This document shows positions 1-6,098 of a DNA stretch of 12,059 bases, one piece after another. How positions within the stretch are numbered: the first letter of the stretch is position 1; each line of letters begins with the position of its first letter. The position numbers and the translations under genes are program-made. The stretch covers positions 1-12,059 of the forward strand of contig CAKREJ010000040.1 of assembly GCA_934317185.1 (NCBI GenBank). Reading direction: 5' to 3'. This DNA is from an uncultured Anaerobutyricum sp. (GTDB lineage: Bacteria; Bacillota; Clostridia; Lachnospirales; Lachnospiraceae). Under the pieces are notes generated by a model that was not told where the DNA came from, did no database searches, and saw only the letters and a program-made list of their open reading frames with translations.

Positions 1-58
1 CTTCACGGAGCGACTACTGGCACATTTTACCAGTATTTTTTTCTATTTTTCGTCCGTT
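1..58 (-). terminator. Recurrent terminator element, copy 1 (cut by left edge)
   Basis: This is the promoter-proximal part of the repeated hairpin element, lying 23 bases behind the prfC stop codon. In prfC sense it begins with the conserved AACGGACGAAAAA, continues with an A-run and the copy-specific arm ATACTGGTAAAATGTG, and then the conserved block GTGCCAGTAGTCGCT. The inner hairpin, the second conserved block and the returning arm with its T-run lie outside the window. I infer a terminator from the complete copies at 4432-4567 and 11656-11791; termination itself cannot be seen here. The block has one change (CTCCGTG where the complete copies have CTGCGTG). Confidence 0.75.
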
Positions 59-81
59 CCTTAATAAACTAAATAGTTATT

Positions 82-1671
82 TTATGCTTTTCCAAATTCA
101 GAGAGTACAAGTCCTTCGTTTCTTTCTAAGGTCATTCCTACGCTCCAGCTATTGATAAAGAGCAAGAGTGGTCTTCCCTTTAAATCCTTAATCTTCTTCA
201 TATCCGATGTTCCACGAAGATTTTCAAGGTCAATCTCTGTATTTTCAATCCAGCGGATATATTCATATGGAAGTTTTTCAAGGCGGATTTCTACATTGTA
301 TTCATGCTGCAGGCGATAATTTAATACATCAAACTGCAAAGTTCCTACTACACCTACGATGACTTCTTCCATTCCGGTATTAAATTCCTGAAAAATCTGA
401 ATGGCACCTTCCTGTGCAATTTCATTGATTCCCTTGATGAACTGTTTACGCTTCATTGTGTTTACCTGACGCACTCTTGCGAAGTGTTCCGGTGCGAAGG
501 TTGGGATTCCTTCATAGGCAAACTTCTTTGGGGATGTTGTAATCGTATCTCCTATGGAGAAAATGCCCGGATCGAAAATTCCAATAATATCTCCGGCATA
601 TGCTTTATCAATCATCTTTCTCTCACTCGCCATCATCTGCTGTGGCTGAGAAAGACGAACTTTTTTATCTCCCTGTACATGGAAAGCATCCATTCCTGCT
701 TCGAATTCTCCGGAACAGATTCTCATAAAAGCGATTCTGTCACGGTGTGATTTATTCATGTTTGCCTGAATCTTAAATACAAAGGCAGAGAAATCTTTTT
801 CTTCAATTGGATCAATAACTCCCTGATCAGAAGTTCTTGGCAGTGGAGAGGAAGTCATTTCCAGGAAATAATTCAAGAAATTCTCTACACCAAAGTTCAT
901 GAGAGCAGAACCGAAGAATACTGGTGAAAGTTCTCCTGCATCTACTAATTCCTGATCAAATTCTGCACTGGCTCCGTCTAATAATTCAATCTCTTCTTCT
1001 AAAACTGCTTTTGCTTCGTCTGTAACATAGCTGCTGATTTCCGGGTCATCAAGGGCGATTTCTTTCATCGTTCCCATCTTTGTACCTTTCATTGTGTCTT
1101 CGAATAAATCGATTTTCTGGCTTTTTCTGTCATAAACACCTGCAAACTGTTTACCAGAGCCGATTGGCCAGTTTACCGGACAAGTAGGAATTCCAAGTTC
1201 TTTTTCAATTTCATCTAAAAGGTCAAAAATATCTCTTGCCTCACGGTCCATTTTATTGATAAAAGTAAATACCGGAATATGACGCATGGCACAAACTTTA
1301 AAAAGCTTTCTTGTCTGTGCCTCCACACCTTTAGAAGCATCAATTACCATAACAGCGGAATCGGCTGCCATTAATGTACGGTAAGTATCTTCTGAGAAAT
1401 CCTGATGTCCTGGTGTATCCAAAATATTGATGCAGCATCCGCCATACTCAAACTGCAATACGGAAGAAGTTACAGAAATACCTCTTTCTTTCTCAATATC
1501 CATCCAGTCAGATACTGCATGCTTTGCAGTTGCCTTTCCCTTAACAGAACCAGCCTGATTGATTGCTCCTCCATATAAAAGAAACTTCTCTGTTAATGTA
1601 GTCTTACCGGCATCCGGATGCGAAATAATTGCAAAGGTACGTCTTTTTTTTATTTCATCTATTCTATTCAT
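82..1671 (-). CDS. prfC: Peptide chain release factor 3 (RF3)
   Basis: RF3 is a cytoplasmic GTPase of the translation-factor superfamily that removes RF1/RF2 from the ribosome after peptide release and contributes to post-termination quality control. The 529-residue protein has the normal family length. It shows the P-loop SHPDAGKTT (17-25), the switch I region with ERGISVTSS (62-70), DTPGHQDFSED (85-95) and NKMD (139-142), followed by the beta-barrel domain II and the RF3-type C-terminal domain. The SDWMDIEKERGIS stretch and SHPDAGKTT separate it from EF-G and TetM-type proteins. I chose the ATG at 1671 because AAGGAG lies at ideal distance before it; an in-frame ATG eight codons upstream has no comparable site. 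It has its own promoter, lies behind the transporter gene and its terminator, and is followed by a copy of the recurrent hairpin element. Confidence 0.96.
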   Translation of the reverse strand: MNRIDEIKKRRTFAIISHPDAGKTTLTEKFLLYGGAINQAGSVKGKATAKHAVSDWMDIEKERGISVTSSVLQFEYGGCCINILDTPGHQDFSEDTYRTLMAADSAVMVIDASKGVEAQTRKLFKVCAMRHIPVFTFINKMDREARDIFDLLDEIEKELGIPTCPVNWPIGSGKQFAGVYDRKSQKIDLFEDTMKGTKMGTMKEIALDDPEISSYVTDEAKAVLEEEIELLDGASAEFDQELVDAGELSPVFFGSALMNFGVENFLNYFLEMTSSPLPRTSDQGVIDPIEEKDFSAFVFKIQANMNKSHRDRIAFMRICSGEFEAGMDAFHVQGDKKVRLSQPQQMMASERKMIDKAYAGDIIGIFDPGIFSIGDTITTSPKKFAYEGIPTFAPEHFARVRQVNTMKRKQFIKGINEIAQEGAIQIFQEFNTGMEEVIVGVVGTLQFDVLNYRLQHEYNVEIRLEKLPYEYIRWIENTEIDLENLRGTSDMKKIKDLKGRPLLLFINSWSVGMTLERNEGLVLSEFGKA

Positions 1672-1754
1672 GTTAATCTCCTTACATTTTTTCAACAGAT
1701 TTTATCACCTGCACTACAGTAATTACCTGTAATTTTTATAGTCAAACAGTACTT

Positions 1755-1783
1755 ATTATCGTATAAAACCATTATTTTCGCAA
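1755..1783 (-). promoter_or_regulatory. Predicted sigma-A promoter of prfC
   Basis: TTGCGA, a 17-base spacer and GATAAT match the housekeeping consensus at four and five of six positions. Transcription would start near 1747, giving a leader of about 75 bases. The leader contains the imperfect dyad TACAG-N7-CTGTA, which could be an operator or a small hairpin. A weaker TTGACT at about 1739-1744 is an alternative -35 without a good -10. The preceding terminator makes an independent promoter likely. Confidence 0.6.
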
Positions 1784-1854
1784 GTATATCTTTTATTTTT
1801 GTTGCATATTTCAGATTACATCCTTCTGCGTCTCGTAATTTTTCTATTTTAAGC

Positions 1855-1878
1855 AAAAAAGCGAGTATCCATACCCGC
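1855..1878 (-). terminator. Rho-independent terminator of the transporter gene
   Basis: On the minus strand GCGGGTAT and ATACTCGC form an eight-pair stem (one G-T) with a very tight loop, followed directly by six T residues. It starts within ten bases of the transporter stop codon. Unlike the other intergenic terminators here it is a plain hairpin without the conserved internal blocks. Confidence 0.85.
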
Positions 1879-1885
1879 TTTAAAA

Positions 1886-3070
1886 TCAATCTGCTCTGTC
1901 AAATTCCTTCATATACTTTATTACAACAAATATACAAAGCACTGCCGCCACTACCGCTATCATGCCACCAACAATTCCGATATAGGAAATGGACAGATGG
2001 GTACAAATACTTCCTCCAATCCATGTTCCGCTCCCGATTCCAAGATTATAGATTCCGGAATAGATTGCCATTGCTACAGAGGAAGCCGCTGCCGGTGCAT
2101 AAGTAATAATTTCTGATTGAAATGTCACGTTAAATGCCATAACTGCCATACCCCAGAATGCACATAATAAAACAACCGCCATATGTGCTTTTGATATCGG
2201 ATATAATAAAAGTAATGCTGCCGCCACACTGATCATTACCAGTTTTACGAAAAGATATTTATTCTTGTCATAATAATGGGAAAATAAAAAACTTCCCAAA
2301 AGACCTGCTGCACCAAATATAGTAAGTGTTGTTGTAACCCAGTTCGCAGAAAGACCAGCTACCTTCTGTAAGAACGGTTCAATATAACTATATCCCGTAT
2401 AATACGATGTGGCAAATAAAAACGTAACAAGAAAAATTCCCATTAATGTTTTATTTTCTAATATTTCCGGCATTTGTTTAATAGAGAATGACTCGCCTCC
2501 CGGCACCTTTGGAAATACAAAAATCATGTAAACTGTTGTGACAAATGCAATTACTCCAACACAGAAAAATGCCATATTCCATCCCATATGCAGTCCTATG
2601 ATCCTTCCTAATGGAAGTCCGAGAATCATTGCAATTGATGTTCCGGTTACTACCATACTAAGTGCCAGCGAACGAAACTTTTCTGACACAACACTGACTG
2701 CTGCCGGTGATGCGATCGACCAGAATACAGAATGCGTACACGCTACACCAATACGAGAGACCATTAACATTCCGTACGAAGAAGAAAACGCTGATAACAT
2801 CTGAAAGATTCCAAAGAGAGCAATCGTTCCTAACAACAGTCTCTTAAAATCAATCTTATTCAAGAGTAGCATCAATGGCAGAGACAGTAACATAACAATC
2901 CACGAATACACGGTGATCAGCACCCCTGCATGTGCTTCTGTAATATGAAAGCTGTCGGCAATATCTGTCAACAAACCAATCGGCATAAACTCTGATGTGT
3001 TAAATATAAATGCGGAAACAGTAATCCCGAGAAGCGGAAGCCACTCCTTAAGTGACATTTTATTTCGCAT
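1886..3070 (-). CDS. SotB-like MFS efflux transporter (DHA1 type)
   Basis: This is an inner-membrane, proton-coupled major facilitator with 12 predicted membrane segments in 394 residues. It resembles the Escherichia coli sugar/IPTG exporter SotB along its whole length: FIFNTSEFMPIGLLTDIA (21-38) at the first helix, SRIGVACTHSVFWSIA (105-120), the antiporter-type motif GLPLGRIIG (151-159), YSYIEPF (227-233), and PAAASSVAMAIYSGIYNLGIG (326-346, cited by position). SotB exports arabinose, isopropyl-thiogalactoside and similar compounds; the substrate here is unknown and could be a drug or sugar. The ATG at 3070 has AAAGGA nine bases upstream; an internal Met at codon 5 has no ribosome binding site. 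The gene has its own promoter with two dyads over it and its own terminator, so it is a regulated single-gene unit. The regulator is not adjacent. Confidence 0.9.
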   Translation of the reverse strand: MRNKMSLKEWLPLLGITVSAFIFNTSEFMPIGLLTDIADSFHITEAHAGVLITVYSWIVMLLSLPLMLLLNKIDFKRLLLGTIALFGIFQMLSAFSSSYGMLMVSRIGVACTHSVFWSIASPAAVSVVSEKFRSLALSMVVTGTSIAMILGLPLGRIIGLHMGWNMAFFCVGVIAFVTTVYMIFVFPKVPGGESFSIKQMPEILENKTLMGIFLVTFLFATSYYTGYSYIEPFLQKVAGLSANWVTTTLTIFGAAGLLGSFLFSHYYDKNKYLFVKLVMISVAAALLLLYPISKAHMAVVLLCAFWGMAVMAFNVTFQSEIITYAPAAASSVAMAIYSGIYNLGIGSGTWIGGSICTHLSISYIGIVGGMIAVVAAVLCIFVVIKYMKEFDRAD

Positions 3071-3090
3071 AATTTTTAATCCTTTCTAAA

Positions 3091-3146
3091 TAATAGTTTT
3101 ATATAAAAATCATGACTATTAAATCACATGACAGCCTTCGTGTCAA
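3091..3146 (-). promoter_or_regulatory. Promoter of the transporter gene with two operator-like dyads
   Basis: A consensus TTGACA (3141-3146), a 17-base spacer and TTTAAT (3118-3123) form a strong housekeeping promoter. Two inverted repeats overlap it: TGACA-N7-TGTCA (3129-3145) covers the -35 box, and TAATAGT-N17-ACTATTA (3091-3121) runs from the -10 box over the start of transcription. Both positions would let a bound repressor block polymerase. I infer repression, which is usual for MFS efflux pumps; the repressor is not in view. Confidence 0.6.
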
Positions 3147-3186
3147 TCTCTTAACTAATTTACTCCGGCAACAACAGTCAGAACCC

Positions 3187-3296
3187 ATAAAAAATAATCC
3201 ATATCTGTGACCCGAAGTAAAGGTTGAATGTAAGCATTTGCACCAATATTCAACCTGCAACGACTAAAGTCACAAATATGGATCATATATTTTTAT
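3187..3296 (-). terminator. Branched terminator-like element, short variant of the recurrent element
   Basis: It lies 25 bases behind the stop codon of the 240-residue repeat protein. An outer stem of 14 of 15 pairs (3197-3211 with 3269-3283) encloses an inner stem of nine pairs (3221-3229 with 3248-3256), and an A-run and a T-run flank the whole, so it could terminate in either direction. In gene sense the segment GTGACTTTAGTCGTTGC aligns with GTGCCAGTAGTCGCTGC of the other copies, and TTTACTTCGGGTCAC aligns with TTTACTTGCTCCGAGGTCAC after a gap. I therefore treat it as a diverged, shorter member. It lacks the AACGGACG tail. Termination is inferred from structure and position. Confidence 0.65.
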
Positions 3297-3321
3297 AGAT
3301 TTATCAGCTTTACCTGTGAAA

Positions 3322-4044
3322 TTATTTATTCTGCAAAGCTTTCGTAACTAATGCAGCAATCTCATCTACCTTCCATGCCGGCTGAGTAGATGCAGAAATC
3401 TTATTGCCTCTCTCCCAGATTCCCTGAGCAGATGCAGATTCTTTTGGTTTATACTCTTCACTGTCATCTTTCCATGCTGGCTGGGTAGAGCTTGATACTG
3501 TTGTTGGCTTTGGTAATGGTTTGTTATAGAATTCCAGATTCTCTGTTAACTCTTTTCTTACTAAAGCGGCGATCGCATCCAGATTCCATACTTTCTTTGT
3601 CTCAGAAGAAAGTCCACCCGGTGTATCTGTAGTATCCCATGCACCCTGTGTTCCTGCTGCCGGTTTACGAGGAGCTTCTTCCTCCTTCTTCCATGCTGGC
3701 TGTGTAGAACTTGAGATTGTTGTCGGTGCCGGAATTGGTTTATTAGAAAATGCAACCTTTACATTATTAGATTCTAATGCCTTTGTTACAAGTGCTGCGA
3801 TTTCCTGCACGTTCCACTTTTCCTTTGCTAAAGAAGATACACCTCCCGGTGTATTTGTGCTGTCCCATGCTCCCTGTGTTGCTGCGGAAGCCTTCGGTGC
3901 CAAATCTTTAGACCATGATGCAGAAGTTGCTGTAGAAGCTTTCGTTGGCTTTGGACGGGCAACATTAGAAAATGCCAACTGATTCTCTTTAAGAATCTCC
4001 ATTACCTGACTATGAATCAGCTCCTGTCTCTTGTTATCTATCAT
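3322..4044 (-). CDS. Unrecognised repeat protein with Trp motifs and amphipathic helices
   Basis: I do not recognise this 240-residue family. It contains about three tandem units of 71-76 residues. Each unit begins with a short amphipathic helix: ELIHSQVMEILKE (8-20), QEIAALVTKALE (80-91), DAIAALVRKELTE (156-168), and a last one, DEIAALVTKALQ (227-238), closes the protein. The linkers are rich in Pro, Ser, Thr and Lys and look disordered. They carry Trp motifs: TQGAW (56-60, 132-136), TQPAW (114-118, 187-191, 220-224), AQGIW (206-210), and TPGG twice (65-68, 141-144). There are nine Trp and no Cys, signal peptide or membrane segment, so it is probably cytoplasmic. The helices resemble encapsulation or docking peptides and the layout suggests a multivalent scaffold or linker protein; this is inference. 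The start has AAAGGGG ten bases upstream. It is a single-gene unit with a strong promoter and a structured terminator, which fits an abundant protein. Confidence 0.8.
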   Translation of the reverse strand: MIDNKRQELIHSQVMEILKENQLAFSNVARPKPTKASTATSASWSKDLAPKASAATQGAWDSTNTPGGVSSLAKEKWNVQEIAALVTKALESNNVKVAFSNKPIPAPTTISSSTQPAWKKEEEAPRKPAAGTQGAWDTTDTPGGLSSETKKVWNLDAIAALVRKELTENLEFYNKPLPKPTTVSSSTQPAWKDDSEEYKPKESASAQGIWERGNKISASTQPAWKVDEIAALVTKALQNK

Positions 4045-4175
4045 GTCTTTTCTACCCCTTTCCCAATGTGAAATCTTTTGGTTTTCTGGTTATGGTAAAC
4101 TGTAACTATTCAGAACAAATACAAATACTGCAGATAGAATTCTGCAAGTTCCATCTGAACAGTCATATTTTCTTT

Positions 4176-4204
4176 ATTATAACACTAATCTAATATTAAT
4201 TTAA
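4176..4204 (-). promoter_or_regulatory. Extended -10 promoter of the repeat-protein gene
   Basis: TTAAAT, a 17-base spacer and a perfect TATAAT preceded by TG (TGTTATAAT) make this the best -10 region in the window. Transcription would begin near 4169, leaving a leader of about 125 bases before the ATG at 4044. The leader shows only small hairpins (for example around the two TGCAG repeats) and no riboswitch that I recognise. Confidence 0.65.
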
Positions 4205-4343
4205 ATAGAAGATATATGAAAATTGCTGTCCTTTTACTGAAATATATTGACTCTTCACACAGTAAATTCCCTGATATATGTTCCGACATAATGATAAGCC
4301 TTTCCTTGCTATTTCTTCTTCCCAAGATAAGCAATTTCAGTAA

Positions 4344-4412
4344 TTAGACTAATTCCTCATCTGCTGGAGATTTTTTCTGATTGATTGTCACAATTTGCTG
4401 GAGCATCCCCAT
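4344..4412 (-). pseudogene. Short reading frame, probable remnant or small protein gene
   Basis: Between the element behind the cyclase gene and the repeat-protein promoter there is a 22-codon frame with AAGG seven bases before an ATG. Its product contains QQIVTINQKKSPADEELV and stops at TAA. The segment 4360-4403 is about 82 percent identical, without gaps, to 11845-11888 behind mutS2, where the same frame reads HKIVKINQ, stop, KSPVD. Several differences are silent or conservative, which suggests a once-coding sequence now decaying. I cannot name the family. The remaining spacer (4205-4343) is AT-rich and shows no further gene. A functional small protein is possible but less likely. Confidence 0.35.
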
Positions 4413-4431
4413 GTTCCAACCTTAGAAAAAA

Positions 4432-4567
4432 CAGAAAAATAAAAAAAAGAGAATAGGGTAAATGTGACCTCGGAGCAAGTAAAGAATGTGAGCTATTCAG
4501 CGAACATTCTTCACGCAGCGACTACTGGCACATTTACCCTATTCTCTTTTTTTATTTTTCGTCCGTT
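4432..4567 (-). terminator. Recurrent terminator element, copy 2 (complete)
   Basis: The base stem is perfect over 25 pairs (4442-4466 with 4529-4553) and continues after one bulge by the GAAAAAT/ATTTTTC pairing. In cyclase sense it ends in a long T-run, as in a rho-independent terminator. Inside are the conserved blocks GTGACCTCGGAGCAAGTA (4464-4481) and CACGCAGCGACTACTGGCAC (4512-4531, plus-strand reading), separated by an inner stem of eight pairs (4482-4489 with 4504-4511). The conserved tail motif CGTCCGTT (4560-4567) lies inside the end of the cyclase gene, so its last residues, TDEK, and the stop codon are encoded by the element. The A-rich and T-rich flanks could also terminate on the opposite strand. 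Confidence 0.85.
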
Positions 4568-6000
4568 TTCTTCAATAAATCAGGATATATTATTGCATGA
4601 TTTCCCACGATTTTCTTACTTTCATACATTGCTGCATCTGCCTCATGATATAACTTATCAAAGGTTGCCTTATCATCATCTAAACATAAGGAAGCCCCGA
4701 GACTTACATTGATTTTCTCTCCCTGCATTTCCGGTATAAAAATCTTATCTATCTGTATAAATAAACGTTTGAAGAATGATTCTGATTGTTCTTTATTTGA
4801 TATTCCCGGAAGATACATCGCAAATTCATCCCCTCCGAGTCTCATAACAATATCATTCTCACGACAGGCTCTCTGAAGTGCCGATGCAAGCTGGATTAAA
4901 ACAATATCTCCTACTGCATGTCCATATGTGTCATTAATTGTTTTAAATTTATCACAATCTAAAAGACACAAAAGACCGCCTTTCTTTTTCTCAAGAAATT
5001 CCTTAATCTTTCTCTCTCCGCTTCCTCGGTTATTAATTCCTGTCATGGAGTCCGTTTCTGAAAGATACAGCAGCTTTTTCTCCCGGCGTTTCTGTTCATC
5101 AATAACCTCCACACAGTAAAGAACGTGCCACGGACGGCCTTTTTCATCGCTGTCTACCTTGATAAAACGCTCCCTGCACCAGCCGTATACGATTCCTATA
5201 AATTCATGAACGATCGTGTTTGTTTCCATTAATCGCTCACCTAATGTCGCTATATCTACAAATTCCGACACACTGGAAATATACTGTTGTGTACAAAAAT
5301 ACTTCATACTTGCGTGTATTCTTTTTGAAAAATCATCCGAATCAAGTTCTTCGCATTTATCCTCTATATATTTTGCGGTCTTCACTAACTGATACTTTCC
5401 TGTTTTTATATCAACAAAATGCATGGACAAATAAATCTCTGACAGTGCCGCATAACTGCTCATACTCGCATTATGCTGCTCTTTTTTGAAAGAATTTCTT
5501 ATTTTTAAAAAGGATATAAGCATCGTACCAATCATATCTAAAAACAGGGTCAAAGCAGTATAATCTCCTTCTGGTGGATTATCCACACCGAAAAATCCCC
5601 GTATCTGTCCCTTGTGACGTAACGGACTGACAACTACATTATGGACCTTCTGATAACATAGCATATTGTAAGATACCTGATGTACCCCCTTTAGTTCCTC
5701 AACATCAGAAATAATTACACTTTCTCCTTCATTAAAGCTATCATACCACCAGTCAATAACTTCCATGTTTACGCCCTGAAGATCATTGATCTGTGGTTTG
5801 ACTCCTTCGGCACACCATTCATATGTATTATTTGTAACATGACTTTCTACATCATCTTCAAAAATATAAATTCTGTCAGATCCGATGTGTTTTCCAAAAA
5901 AACTGATAAATTCATTAATTTGTCCCTCGGGAGTATCGTATTCAAGTGCTGCACGCAGTGCCTCATTGATAATTGTCTCGTATCTCTTAATCGACTTCAT
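4552..6000 (-). CDS. Diguanylate cyclase with GAF-type sensor domain
   Basis: The protein makes cyclic di-GMP from two GTP. Residues about 8-168 look like a GAF domain (typical end HKGQIRGFFGVDNP, 129-142), about 185-305 form a second region that may be PAS-like, and 310-472 form a complete GGDEF domain. The domain shows DSMTGINNR (317-325), the metal-binding region DCDKFKTINDTYGH (348-361), the active-site loop RLGGDEF (387-393) and the inhibitory-site motif RxxD (Arg380-Asp383) five residues before GGDEF. It should therefore be active and feedback-inhibited. No membrane segment is visible, so the signal is probably cytoplasmic; the ligand is unknown. GGGAGG lies 12 bases before the ATG. No c-di-GMP effector or EAL protein is in the window. 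The last codons overlap the recurrent hairpin element. Confidence 0.92.
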   Translation of the reverse strand: MKSIKRYETIINEALRAALEYDTPEGQINEFISFFGKHIGSDRIYIFEDDVESHVTNNTYEWCAEGVKPQINDLQGVNMEVIDWWYDSFNEGESVIISDVEELKGVHQVSYNMLCYQKVHNVVVSPLRHKGQIRGFFGVDNPPEGDYTALTLFLDMIGTMLISFLKIRNSFKKEQHNASMSSYAALSEIYLSMHFVDIKTGKYQLVKTAKYIEDKCEELDSDDFSKRIHASMKYFCTQQYISSVSEFVDIATLGERLMETNTIVHEFIGIVYGWCRERFIKVDSDEKGRPWHVLYCVEVIDEQKRREKKLLYLSETDSMTGINNRGSGERKIKEFLEKKKGGLLCLLDCDKFKTINDTYGHAVGDIVLIQLASALQRACRENDIVMRLGGDEFAMYLPGISNKEQSESFFKRLFIQIDKIFIPEMQGEKINVSLGASLCLDDDKATFDKLYHEADAAMYESKKIVGNHAIIYPDLLKKTDEK

Positions 6001-6050
6001 AGGGCTTTTGTGCCTCCCTTCTCTTTTTTCATCTTGTTATTTCAGAACTT

Positions 6051-6080
6051 ATGATATGGTATGATATCTTTTGTCCCCAA
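6051..6080 (-). promoter_or_regulatory. Possible promoter of the diguanylate cyclase gene
   Basis: The 98-base spacer before the cyclase gene holds TTGGGG, an 18-base spacer and TATCAT. A consensus TTGACA (6090-6095) lies further up but has no -10 box at the right distance. The sequence ATACCAT occurs twice and could be a binding site. No terminator follows the methyltransferase gene, so the cyclase may also be read from the upstream operon. Confidence 0.3.
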
Positions 6081-6098
6081 TGTCATGGTATGTCAAAA

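Noticed and set aside
1692..1889. 65-codon minus-strand frame between the transporter gene and prfC
   Set aside because: It runs through the transporter terminator and the prfC promoter, has no ribosome binding site and its composition is that of an AT-rich spacer.
4432..4567. Hairpin elements as integron attC sites or CRISPR repeats
   Set aside because: They sit behind genes like attC sites, but lack the GTTRRRY/RYYYAAC core boxes, follow chromosomal genes on both strands, and no integrase or cas gene is present. Spacing and arm variation do not fit a CRISPR array.
4464..4712. Plus-strand frame beginning MTSEQV
   Set aside because: It starts at GTG inside the conserved block of the hairpin element and runs antisense into the cyclase gene. 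The minus-strand frame from 11759 starts with the same MTSEQV in the mutS2 copy. Both are artefacts of the repeated element; similar short annotated proteins in related genomes should be distrusted.
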